NCBI GenBank assembly: GCA_009829735.1
Contig: CM020618.1
Span: 14,366,568-14,430,567, forward strand
Length of the DNA stretch: 64,000 bases
Direction of reading: 5' to 3'
From: Pyropia yezoensis
Taxonomy: Eukaryota; Rhodophyta; Bangiophyceae; Bangiales; Bangiaceae
A program made the translations under genes and the position numbers. The notes under the pieces were generated by a model. It worked only from the letters and a program-made list of their open reading frames with translations, did no database searches and was not told the DNA's origin. Of the stretch, positions 1 through 9,558 are shown one piece after another. The number at the start of each line of letters is the position of its first letter. Position 1 is the first letter of the stretch.

Positions 1-67
1 CCGAGCCGTCAGACATGTCCCACACCTCCGTGTCGTGGATAGGGTTGGGGGAGAGGGGGGCCGCCAT
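1..67 (-). CDS. Harbinger transposase, N-terminal fragment (partial at window edge)
   Basis: The ATG is the CAT at 65-67, the exact counterpart of the transposase start at 29450. Only 22 codons are inside the window. One of the three mismatches changes residue 17 from Asn (right copy) to Asp. Whether the remainder is intact cannot be seen. Confidence 0.8.
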   Translation of the reverse strand, partial: MAAPLSPNPIHDTEVWDMSDGS

Positions 68-406
68 CTCTCAGCACGGCCGGCCGAGCCCCGACAAGTC
101 GACACGACGTCGCGACGACTGGGTGGCGCTTCCGCTGCGGGGGCCTCGGCTGAGGCCACACTCACACTGCAGGTGGTAGCGAAGGCCGGTGGCCACGGTG
201 GCAAAGAACAGCTGTCAAGGGTACGTCCCGTCCTTGGCGAGGAGAGAAGGGGCCGCATGCGCGGGCACGACAGTTGCCGTCAGTAGCCGCAGGATACGGT
301 GGCCGTGGTAGAGGGTGCGGCCAGCGTGGGAGCGGCCGCTCGAGACGGACGCAGAAACGGCCGCGTGGGCGCCATCGATGGTGGTGGCGACGACCGCGGT
401 CGGCAG
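1..406 (-). mobile_element. PIF/Harbinger element, 5' end, inverted copy cut by window edge
   Basis: These 406 bp are the reverse complement of 29111-29516, the start of the Harbinger element further right. Aligned base by base by eye there are three mismatches and no gaps (about 99.3% identity). Position p pairs with 29517-p. Identity stops abruptly at 406/29111, which is either the element terminus or a recombination break. The piece carries the 5' leader and the first 22 codons of the transposase, and the rest lies left of the window. The high identity says this family moved or was duplicated recently. Confidence 0.9.
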
Positions 407-1130
407 GACGTCGGCAGGTCGGCACATGGGCTGGTATGGCCCAGCATCCATGCGTGGACCGCGCCCAGGGCACCCACCCCGGACAGGACAGGCCCGTGGG
501 TAGCTGCGCGCCCCCCTGCCCCCCCCATCAGGATCGCAACCAGGGTGCCCCCCCCCCCAGTACCACGCCCACAGGCGGGGTGGGCAAAACCGCCCCGACT
601 GGATGCTACCGGGGCACCGCCCCGCCTTCCCCCCCCCAAGAACATGCCCACAGGCGTGTGTGCTCCCTCCCCCCCCGCGCCGGGATTGCACCCAGGGTGC
701 CCCCCCCGCCCATTCCAGGCCCACAGGCGGGGTGTGCCCAACCGCGCTAGCTGGGTGCCACCGGGGCGCCGCCCCCCCACCGCCCCCCCCCAGAACCGTC
801 CCACAGGCGGGTGGCTGCCGTCCAAGCCCGCCCCGCCCGGGACTCACCCGCGCGCCCCCCCCTAGAGCGGGCCCACAATTAAACGAGTGTTCCCCCCCCC
901 CGCCTGCATCGCATCGAGGGCGCCCCCCCCCCCTCGAGCGCACTCACAAGGGGTATCTGTCTCCCCCCCCCCCCCCACGTCGATCACGCCAGGGCGCCCC
1001 CCCCCCCCAGTACAGGCCCACAGGCGGGTGTGTGCCCGCCCCCCCCCCCCCCCGAAACAGGCCTATAGGCAGGTGTGTGCCCGCCCCCCCCCCCTTGAAT
1101 AGTGCGTATGGCTGCCCCTCCCCCCACCAG
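407..1130. repeat. C-rich degenerate minisatellite
   Basis: A degenerate tandem array built on a unit of roughly 60-100 bp. Each unit contains a core like GGCCCACAGGCGGGTGTG followed by a C8-C16 homopolymer run and an AGGGCGCC-type segment. The core recurs near 558, 650, 720, 800, 1015 and 1065. Several proline-rich ORFs on both strands cross it, but they follow the repeat and not a gene. It begins right beside the end of the Harbinger fragment. Confidence 0.75.
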
Positions 1131-1589
1131 GAGCTCTCCCTCAGGGGCCGACACAGGGCCCCGCGCCAACGACCCCACCGCCGAACGAGCCTGGGGGCTG
1201 CATGTTGTATTTTTGCTTATTTTGCCCGGCACGTGAGCGGGGCGCGTCGGGCGCGTCGGGGGCTCCACAGCACGGCGACCGTGGGGCGTGGTGCTGACGT
1301 GTATCACTTCCTCACGAGACCACCCAGCAGGACGCCGAACGTGGTAGCGATACGTGCCACACAATTCGAAAAATCGGCCAGACGTGTGACGAGTCGGTCA
1401 TGATGGCGCGCGGTCAACATCCATGGCGGACGTGCCGACCGGCTCCGCCGCGAAGAACCCCGCCTCAACCAGGCGAGCGGCGCCAGCAATATTGCCAGAT
1501 TGCATTCCGAAACTTTCGAGAGGGTCTTCAATGTTTCGAGTTCGACCCCGTTCTGGCGCAATATGTCGTCCCACAAGCCGAAACGAGTT

Positions 1590-1651
1590 GGTCATGTACA
1601 ACTGCGATACCATCTCGGGGGGTCAAGATGGTATCGGAGTGGTACATGACC
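1590..1651. repeat. Hairpin, 27-bp arms, 8-nt loop
   Basis: The arms are 1590-1616 and 1625-1651. Their reverse complements match at 24 of 27 positions, with an 8-nt loop that is mostly G. The inner arm end GATACCATCT also occurs, inverted, in the 41-bp repeat at 1861. This fits the tip of a foldback element or MITE; a structured RNA is possible but unsupported. Confidence 0.7.
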
Positions 1652-1860
1652 ATCTTGTGTAGATCTCTGACGTATACGTGGCAAAGAATACTTGACGCAA
1701 GTCCACCAACTCCTTTAACGTCCAAACCCGAATCGGGGGCCCGAATCAGGCCGAATCGAGAGCCGAACGGCGGCCCACAAGCGGGCGCTGCTCTCCCATT
1801 GGCCAACTGGACATTCGGAGGCCACGTGGATCCTCAAATGAAACGTCCGAAAATATATGC

Positions 1861-1901
1861 GAGATGGTATCGAGTTGGTACGACGTTGGTGGGAGCACTC
1901 T
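1861..1901 (+). repeat. 41-bp dispersed repeat, copy 1
   Basis: This is identical over 41 bp to 38976-39016, in the same orientation. Flanks on both sides are unrelated. It begins with GAGATGGTATCGAGTTGG and ends with GGGAGCACTCT. The length and exactness rule out chance, and it is probably the end of a transposable element family. Confidence 0.85.
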
Positions 1902-2438
1902 GAGCTATCGCTAAAAAAAGTAGCTGGATGGGTTTGGGTTTTAGCTCCACCGATAGACATGCTCTGAGTGCACATTTTTCAGAGAACGGCTGTAGTCACC
2001 TGTGAAGTTCCAATTTCATGCCCCCCGCATGATACAGTCCATCACGGGAGCGACCAGGCTCCTTTTTTCCTCAAGTACAGTGCTCATAAGCATGATTGAG
2101 CACTGCTTACCTGTCTCTCGAGGGATGATCTAGTACGCTGAAAAACATAACAATGCTTTTGTAGGCAGGACCGGCGAATGTCTCGGTCGCAGAATTCAGA
2201 AACCCGTCTGTTTTTCCGACTTTTTAGTTCCTCTTGTACGGCGCGCCGTTCTGCAGTCGTCTGGAGGTCATTGAAGAGTAATTCCTCACTGGGTGCAACG
2301 TTAAAGGTGGATTCCATATAGCTAGGCCAGTCAGAAAAACGACATAAACTCGTCACTAATGATCGTATCGAGCTGAAACGTTTTCACAGAACTCCTTGGT
2401 ATGTCTCGGGACTGTGCCGTTGTAGACGGCTCTTCAAA

Positions 2439-2669
2439 CTAGCTGATGCTGAAGGCTTGGGTCACCGCCACCAGCGTGGACTCTTGTTTCGCGCTCAGCT
2501 TGCTCGCAGCGTGCTGCTGCGGGCCCTCGGGGCGAAAGCGGTAGTACGCCACGCGCACTGCAGCCGGACTGCGGCCAGCCTGGGCCGCGACATTGTCCAT
2601 TGCCTCGCCCAACGTAGGGAAGAAACTCTTGACGTCGTCCAGGAGGCGCAGCATGCTGGCGGTCTCCAT
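2439..2669 (-). pseudogene. Small HTH-like ORF, probably a transposase N-terminus
   Basis: A 76-residue frame from a real ATG (CAT at 2667-2669) ending in TAG. The sequence reads as a helix-rich segment (LLDDVKSFFPTLGEAMDNVA), a basic-aromatic linker, then KLSAKQESTLVAVTQAFS. The last part resembles the QE..LV....AFS segment at the start of HTH domains in algal and oomycete pogo/CENP-B-type transposases. The frame stops exactly where such domains normally continue, so I read it as truncated. It could instead be an unrelated small protein. Confidence 0.3.
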
Positions 2670-3054
2670 GGCGAAGGACGCAGTGACCGAGGGGGAGGGT
2701 ATTGGTGCCTTGGGCGTGTAGGCAAGATGCGAAAGGGCGGGCGCATTAATTTATTACCGGAGCGATGATTGCAGTGATTGAATGCCCGCCAAAACCGAAC
2801 CGGCCCGGCATGTGGCGGGAATCTGGGATTTGCGTTTGAGTGCAGATATGTGAGTTTATGTGAATGGCTCCTACCAACTGCTACCTGCAGCGGGCCCCTT
2901 CTGGTAGCCACGAAGCCAGGCCGGTGACCCGGGGGCGGGGAGGAAGAAACCCCTCGACGGGTTGGCCTCGGCGCCCCACGCACATGAGGCAACAAACGTC
3001 CAAGTACATAGGCCCCCGGGGCGGGCCACGGACGCGCGCAACGGCGGGTGCTCA

Positions 3055-3639
3055 TTACGCCTTGGAGGCGGCCTTGGCGGCATCGGCGGCCTTGGCCTTG
3101 GCCGCCCGCCGCGACACGGCGGTCAGCGTCGGTGTGCCCAAGGTAACGGTCGGCGGCGGCTCGTCGGTCAGCGTCGGGTTGCCCACCGAGGAAGTGACAG
3201 TCAGCGCCGCGTTCCGCGCCAGAGACACCCCGCAGTGGCGGCCAAGGAGGTAGCTGACGCCGCAGGTGTTGGTACACCCCTGCCCCTGCTGCGCGCGGTT
3301 GACCCCGCGGCTGCACTCGTCGACATAGGCGCTCGTTGCCGACCCCGTGGGGGTGTCTGTATCAAAGTGGGTCTCGATAAAGGGCGGCAGAGTCGGCTCC
3401 GGGGCCCGCCCCGTTTCGCCGCAGTCCCGCTCGGCGACGTACTCGTCCCCGCAGCTGTTTTGGAAGACGAAGAAGGGTCGCATGTTGATGCGCTGCCCGT
3501 CGCACGGGTCCGTGAGCAGGCAGGTGCCGTCCCGCGCGCGGACGCCCGCCGCCTGGTTCGTGCGATCGGGGCCCTGCGCGGCGGCGGTGGCAATCAGGCT
3601 CGCCGCCAGGGCCGTTGCGAGGAGCATACGGAAAGCCAT
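3055..3639 (-). CDS. Secreted cysteine-containing protein of unknown function
   Basis: A 194-residue protein starting at the ATG complementary to 3637-3639. That start places a classic signal peptide at the front: MAFRM, then a hydrophobic Ala/Leu core, ending ATAAA-Q near residue 20. The frame is open upstream, but the extra sequence is low complexity and would bury the signal. The mature part has eight cysteines (CLLTDPC, SC, DC, EC, GC, TC, HC), suggesting up to four disulfides. It then has a Thr/Val/Pro-rich segment with repeated TLT motifs and an Ala/Lys-rich tail (KAKAADAAKAASKA). No intron or family is recognised. It is likely extracellular or cell-wall; function unknown. Confidence 0.6.
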   Translation of the reverse strand: MAFRMLLATALAASLIATAAAQGPDRTNQAAGVRARDGTCLLTDPCDGQRINMRPFFVFQNSCGDEYVAERDCGETGRAPEPTLPPFIETHFDTDTPTGSATSAYVDECSRGVNRAQQGQGCTNTCGVSYLLGRHCGVSLARNAALTVTSSVGNPTLTDEPPPTVTLGTPTLTAVSRRAAKAKAADAAKAASKA

Positions 3640-4449
3640 TGTATCAAGAAGAGGAGCATAGGCCTTGGAGGGAAGGAGCGGGGGTGGAGGGTGCAGGGCG
3701 GGGGGAAGGAGCGTGAGATAGGGGCGGAGGACGGGGCGGAGGGAGTGTGAGCGTGGCTGACGGCTTTCTGCTGCCTGTCGCCGCTGCCCGGACACTTTCT
3801 TGTAGTCCCGCCACCCGCCACACGCCCGCCCCACCGCCCCCTCCTGCACACGGGCACCGCGCCTTTTCTCCCCTCCCCCCCGCTGGCACTCGTCACCAGC
3901 GAGGGAGGCACACCCCCGCACCCTGGGGTGCCGCTGCCGTCGCCGCCGCCGCCGCAGCGGCCGGCCTCGCCCTAGCCGCCTCCCCCCCCCACCGGTCGCA
4001 GCGAGAGTGCACGGTCCCCCCGGGCCCTGCGGGGGTGGCGGCGCCGCGCCGCCCCGTTCCGCGGCGGCACCCGCGGCTGTCGCGTTGCGGCGGTCCCCAG
4101 CGGCGGCGCGGAAGCGGCACCGGGCTGGGCTGCCGCCGCCACGGCCGCGGCCGCGGGCGCGAGCGCCCCCCGGCGGGCTCTGTCCGCGAGGAGGGGGGCC
4201 TAAGCGCGGCCACTGCCGCCCCGACGTACCTATCCACTGCCGCCGGGGATCGAACCTTACGGGAAATGTCGTGCAAAATAACCAGGCATTCGGCTGAATA
4301 TCCCGCCGATTACCTGGTTATCCAGACAGGCGATCGGAACTGTCCAATAGCGTGCTTTCCATTTTGATCCGACCAGCCCTGCAGCCGCGAATGGCTCCAC
4401 GGCTCCCCCTCAGGTCTCTTATCCTGGGACCGGTCAAACCTTTTCTCCT
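3640..4449. other. Upstream region of the secreted gene and left flank of chromovirus A
   Basis: It holds GC-rich sequence with Ala/Arg-coding spurious frames on both strands. The first few hundred bases are probably the promoter and 5' UTR of the secreted gene on minus, though no TATA-like motif is obvious. At 4278-4321 there is a small inverted repeat (ATAACCAGG...CCTGGTTAT, 9-bp arms). ACCTGGTTATCCAG at 4312-4325 recurs near 16902. The left edge of chromovirus A lies somewhere in 4222-4450, and no LTR is present there. Confidence 0.45.
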
Positions 4450-5765
4450 ATGGCGTCCTATGGGGCGGGAAGCTTCAAGACCCGCGACCGGAGCAGCTGG
4501 AGGCGGCGTCGTCGTCGTCGTCACTCTAGCACCGGCGAGACCAGTTCCTCCAGCTCTGACGAGGGATACGACTGGGATGCGACCCCGGGTCTCACTCGGC
4601 GCAGGCTGGTCGAGTTTGACTTTCCTGCTCACCAAGTGGGGGACGCCCCCCTGAACAAGGTCACGTATTGGGGCAACTACCGGTTGGACAACCAAGACCA
4701 GGGTTACGCCCGGAAGATGGCCAAGAAGATGGCATCCCTGAACCGGCGTATGCAGCCGAGCTTCGGGGACATCCCAAGTTATCTGGGAGAAACCGGCGCT
4801 GATCTTTGCCTTCTCGCGCCGGTTTGTCAAGGCATGCAACGACAATGACGTGTCGGAGGTCAAGGCACTCTACCTTCTGGTCGAGTTCATGACCGGAGAA
4901 GCAGAACAGCGGTTCGCACAAGTTCTTCCGGACTCAGCCGGACACATCGTCGGGCGTACCGTTGGTAGCCATCCGGAAGCGGTCAACTGGCTCCTGTCCA
5001 ACTATGCCGACGCGGACTCCCTGCGCAAGGCGGTGGGAAAATTGAACTGGGCAACCATGGAGCGACAAGAGACTCCAGAGGCCTTCGCCCGCCGAGTCCG
5101 GGGGATGAGCGAGGCTTGTGGCAATGCTTACCCTGAGGACAGGCTTAAGATGATATTCTCAGAAGGGCTTCCTGAGTATCTTCAAGTTGATACTGAGAAC
5201 TACAACCAGGAACACCAAGAGCATACCTTCCAGCAGCTGATGGCCGTCAACCAGGGCAAGTACCGGCAAGCCAAGGCACTCCAGGCCCCCATGGCGTCGA
5301 CTTCCAAGCCGTTGTCGCGAGTTCGTCCCGGACCCGACAAGTATACGGGAGGCGATTGCCCAGTACCGGTACTGGCTGTTGGCGAGACCTCTCCCGTGGC
5401 GTCAGGTGACAAGTGAGGTGGCTCCGTCGTCCAAGGAGCAGCCTTCCTTGGTCGCCCCTAAACAAGTCAAGAGCCAGCGTTTCCGGTCTTGTTGGCTGTG
5501 CCAGAAGAAGGACCACCTGTCTTACCAGTGCCCGCCCATCCCTAAGGATATTCAGGAGACGCTCAAGGGTCAAGGACTAGTGTTCGCCAATGCGGTCAAC
5601 TGGGCTGACCGGCGAGCGCCTATCAAGACGGACAAGGCACCGGTACACGCGGTTTGGGTGGCAACTTTGCAGAGCATCACCGAGGCTCTGACCAAGGAAG
5701 CTCCTACGGACTTTGACCTGGAGACCGAGACCTCCAAGGAATCCTCGGGCTCAGGAAAAGATTAG
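4450..5765 (+). pseudogene. gag: Chromovirus A Gag, two frameshifts
   Basis: Gag would form the particle core and bind element RNA. The frame opens at ATG 4450 with an Arg-rich, Ser-rich N-terminus. Near 4793 the homology with Gag of chromovirus B moves to the next frame (PALIFAFSRRFVKAC here, PPLRVFEFLRRFTKAC in B). Near 5370-5416 it moves again. The last frame holds a zinc knuckle CWLCQKKDHLSYQC (CX2CX4HX4C) and stops at 5763-5765. Each shift is a single-base-type change, and the capsid-like middle part is otherwise collinear with element B. This is a decayed gene, not a programmed frameshift. Confidence 0.8.
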
Positions 5766-5904
5766 GGCAGGCGCTCTCCCCAAGTGTCTTCCCAAATATT
5801 CGACGGCAGGGTACTTCTACCCGTTCTCCTCCTGCGTGCCGGGAGAAAGGACGGCAGTTACCTGCTCAACCGGTACCCGACTGGACACCCTGTTTGTTCA
5901 AGGG

Positions 5905-6792
5905 GACCTTGCTCGTCCTGCGTAAGGACAGCCTCAAGATTAATGCTCGTACGCGTGTGGGGGATAGCCTCCCTCAAGCTTTTACTCCAGTGGTCGACAC
6001 GGGAGCCGTACCGAGCGTCATCACTGAGAACCTGCTACCTCTGGGCTGGCGCTGACAAGCCCGGAGAGCCCCTACCAAGACCCGGATTGTAGACGCCTCG
6101 GGTCAAACTTTACGACGGCTTGGCCGGCTTCCTGTCACCATCGTCGTCAACAATGAACCTATGCTTTTTCCCTTTCTCGTAGTCAAGACCCTCTCAGTCC
6201 ATCTTATCCTAGGCTGGGACTGCCAGAAGCAGCATGTCAAGAGTATCCTGCCAGGAGAAAAAAGGTTCAGGTCAACCATGGGTTTGTGTCACCGGTGCTG
6301 GAGCATCTGGACACCAAGGTTCGTGTAGTCAAGAGCAAGAAGGACCGTATCCCACCCTCTACCTTGATGCTCTTCAAGCCAGTGCTTCTCCCTCCTCGTT
6401 CGGAGACCAAGGTTCAAGTGACTACCCGGACAACGGGTCAATGCCTGATCTACGGATGCCAGGAGTTTCTGGCGAAACACCGGTTATACTTGGCGCATGG
6501 GCATCACAAGAAGGTGGAAAGGCACGCCCCATTCTGCGTGCTGATCGTCAACGTGAGCCGGAAGCCAATTACTCTCGCCAAGGGCGCTCGAGTTAGGACG
6601 GCAGAACCTTTCCAAGGCTCTGCCCTTTCCCTGAGAAAGGAGGACCTCTTGAACCTGCAACAAGAACTGGCATCCAGCCTATCCGCCCTAGGCGTACCTT
6701 CGGAACAAGCACAGGCTGTCGGCGTTGCCCCAAAGCCCGATAAAGCACCACCCAAGAAGCCGAATGTCAGCAAAGAAAAAGGTTCCTCCTGA
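5905..6792 (+). pseudogene. pro: Chromovirus A protease and linker to RT, broken
   Basis: An aspartic protease of the retropepsin type, which cuts the polyprotein. The active-site motif VVDTGAVPS begins near 5990, with the catalytic Asp codon at 5996-5998. The flap-side motif LILGWDCQ lies near 6205. An in-frame TGA at 6053-6055 interrupts it, and the reading frame changes near 6270-6286. The frame from 6286 to 6792 (168 residues) is the protease-RT linker. It aligns in position with the segment preceding RT in chromovirus B and overlaps the pol frame that starts at 6725. Confidence 0.7.
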
Positions 6793-9082
6793 CCTGAAGG
6801 AGGCTCTGGAGAAGCTTTTCCAAGAATATCGGCACCTGTGGTCAGGAGAGCTGGGCAAGATGGACGCCACCCTACACCGGATTGAACTTAAGCCAGATGC
6901 TAAGCCAGGACACCTGCAACCGTATCGGGCTGGACCACATCGCCGGGATGAGATTGAGAAGCAGGTTAACAAGATGCTCAAGATGGATGTTATCCAGCCC
7001 TCAGATGGCGAGTGGGCCTTCCCGGTGGTAGTCGTCCCTGAATCGGGCGGTCACTTCCGTTTCTGCGTCGAATACAGGCGCCTGGACGAGATGACGGTCA
7101 AGGATGTATACCCGATACCCCGGATGGATGATTGCATCGACTTTCTCGGTGATGTCACCCTCTTTTCAACGCAGGATTGTAATGCTGGCTACTGGCAGAT
7201 CCCTCTGGCAGACGAGGACAAGGACAAAACCACCTTCACATGCCATATGGGGCTACTCCGGTGCAAGCGTCTTCCTTTTGGCCTCACTAATGCTCTTGCT
7301 ACCTTCCAGAGAGCCATCGACATTATCCTGTCGGTGCTAAGGTGGAGAACATGTTTAGTCTACCTGGACGACATTATCGTTTTCTCCAAGACCCCGGCGG
7401 AACACCTGGAGCACCTTCGAGAGGTCCTGGCTCTCCTGTCCAAGGCTGGAGTTACCCTGGAGGCAGAGAAGTGCCACGTGTTTGAGACTGAGGTTGAATA
7501 CCTGGGGCACGTGCTGAGACCGGGGGAGCTTCGGGTCAACGAGAAGAACATCAAGGCCCTTGAGCAAGCCCGGCAACCTAAAACCCAGACGGAGCTCAAG
7601 AGCTTTCTGGGTATGTGCAACGTCTACCGCCGGTTTGTACGGAACTATGCCCTGATTGCCAGGCCGTCGACCAAGCTCACCAGCAAGAAGCTCCCCGCAC
7701 AACTCGCGGTGTTCCATGAGAAGCAGACAGCCGTCTTCGAGGAGCTCACGAAACACCTGACCATGACTCCAGTACTGGTGCTACCCAAGCGGGGGGGCCA
7801 GTTTCTTCCAGAGACTGATGCCTGTGGCGTCCAGGTGCGGTGCTCTCTACTTCAGCAACAACCTGATGGGCACTCTCTCCGGGTGGGCTACTACAGTCGC
7901 GTCTTGAATCCAGCAAAGAAGAACTATTCCACGACAGAACGCGAGTCCTTGGCAGTCGTCTGGGCCTGTTTCCTGTTACGCCCCTCTCTAGAAGGACAAG
8001 AGTTTCTCATCCGGACGGAGCACGCCAGCCTCAGGTGGCTGCTATGCATGGACAACAGCCAAGGAAGGGTCGCCCGATGGCGTCTACGCCTCTCGGAATT
8101 CAAGTACAAGGTGTGCACCAGAACAGGGAGGGAGCACCACTGCGCCGACACCATGTCCCGGTTGGAGACTCCTGCAGCCGATACGGGCCCTATCCCGGAG
8201 GCAGTACCCTGCTTCATCCTCCCGAATGTCGGACGTGGTTGGCACGCTTCCCTATGCGAGTTGCCTGAAGCCCACCAGCCGGTAACCATTCACCGGATGT
8301 TGAATGCACATCTCAAGGATCCTCATTGCTTAGAGCTCCGCCACCGGATGGACCTGAACCGGAATAGTCGCATCTCCGAGTCCACGGATGGACTCTTGAT
8401 ACGGGTATCACCCTTTGATGGGGCAACTCAAGTCTGCGTACCCCAAATCCTACGAGCTGATATCCTCCGCCTGGAACACTCGGCTCCCCAGGCCAGACAC
8501 CCTGGCATCGACCGGATTCATGCCTCGATGCGGCGACACTACTACTGGGAAACCATGGCAAGTGACGTCCAAAAGGATCCAGAGGCCTGTGTCTCCTATG
8601 AAAGGAACCGGTTGACTCAGAGGAAGAAGACTTCTAAGCTACGCCTGTTTCCTGCGGCGGAGCCCTTTGCAAGCTTGAGTATGGACATCCTGGGGCCCCT
8701 ACCTGAGACATCCAGTGGCAATCTAGACGTGCTCATTATCTGTGACTGGTTCTCCAAGTTCACCCGAGCAATCCCGGTAAGAACCATCACGGCCCTACAT
8801 GTTACGTCGGCCTTCTGCAAGTATTGGATAGCTGCCTATGGCCCTCCGGACTCCGTCTTAACCGACAACGGTTCCCAGCTTGCATCCCTGTTCTTTCGAG
8901 GAGTCTGTGACCTGATGGGTATCAAGAACTTGTTTACTACGACGTACCACCCACAAACGAATGGTCAAGTGGAACGATTCAACCGGACCCTGGTGGACAT
9001 GCTTCGGCTCTCCGTACCGGGTGAGCAGCGGCCACGTCACTCGAGCTCCACCGCCAAGCAAGCGGGACCTGACCCGGCGTAA
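6725..9082 (+). pseudogene. pol: Chromovirus A Pol: RT, RNase H, integrase; integrase C-end deleted
   Basis: An open frame of 785 residues. RT: FSTQDCNAGYWQI carries the first catalytic Asp, and YLDD lies at about residue 213. RNase H: TDACG near residue 365, then ERES, then TEHASL where the usual Asp of TDH is Glu. Integrase: the His pair is in LEHSAPQARH (near 585). The zinc Cys pair reads CVSY because the second Cys codon at 8597-8599 is TAT. The core Asp-Asp-Glu are in SMDILGPLP, LTDNGSQ and NGQVERFN. Past RFNRTLVDMLRL the frame departs from element B, and roughly 200 residues (GPF/Y-like region) are missing. The RT itself looks intact; integrase is probably dead. Confidence 0.85.
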
Positions 9083-9404
9083 GCGCGCCGCAGGACCCTG
9101 GTTATCCCGACAAGAAGGCCGAGAATACGTCCACGTCAAGTTTGTAGACCATTCCTGGATGTAAGGACGCCTGTACCTGCGGGTGTGCTGGCTCGGTTTC
9201 AACCCAGCTCAATATACCAGGGCGTCCTCCAACCGGGTGCCCATTGCTGATGTCTGCGCCTACACACGACGGAACGGGATTGAAGGGACTCCGGTGGCCA
9301 GACCTGGCAAGATCCTAGAGTCAGATTCGGAGGATGACGAGAAGGATGGAGCTGACCAGGGTTTGCTCGACGAGGCGAGCTCGGCCGCAACGGACGCGGA
9401 ATAA
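9083..9404 (+). pseudogene. Chromovirus A chromodomain remnant and acidic tail
   Basis: The stretch reads REYVHVKFVDHSW, a TAA at 9162-9164, then LRVCWLGF and, further on, CAYTRRNGI. It is collinear with the chromodomain of chromovirus B (QEYVFDKFIDHGWD, LRVRWFGY, AYCARNEI). Chromodomains on Ty3 integrases steer insertion to particular chromatin. An acidic Asp/Glu-rich tail follows (ESDSEDDEKDGAD), ending at 9402-9404. The aromatic TWE motif of the B copy is degraded here. Confidence 0.65.
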
Positions 9405-9558
9405 GAAAACTAAAAAAAGGGAACGGGTGTATTAAGGAAACAAGCACTACAAGCATGGAACTACTAGAAAACAAGCAAGCACCGGTTCGAGCAACCCTTC
9501 TCTCCGCCTGTTTCCTCCTCCCTTCTACCTTGACTCCCACCTTCCCTGCCGTTAAGTA

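Larger units (their letters stand above)
1131..2438. other. No recognisable gene; hairpin and shared 41-bp repeat
   Basis: GC falls from the minisatellite to about 45-50% by 1900-2430. No ORF here resembles a known family. Two structured pieces are listed separately: a hairpin at 1590-1651 and a 41-bp segment at 1861-1901 repeated at 38976. Both contain the core GATGGTATCG, so part of this stretch may be an old inverted-repeat element. Confidence 0.5.

Noticed and set aside
603-1403. 266-codon proline-rich ORF
   Set aside because: It follows the poly-C minisatellite and has no start context or domain.
4239-4275. tRNA-like box on minus (GGTTCGATCC) near 4250
   Set aside because: The T-stem does not pair, and no acceptor or anticodon arm can be drawn.
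5416-5765. Programmed frameshifting in Gag of chromovirus A
   Set aside because: Two shifts in opposite parts of gag with no slippery motif, in an element with many other lesions. Simple decay is more likely.
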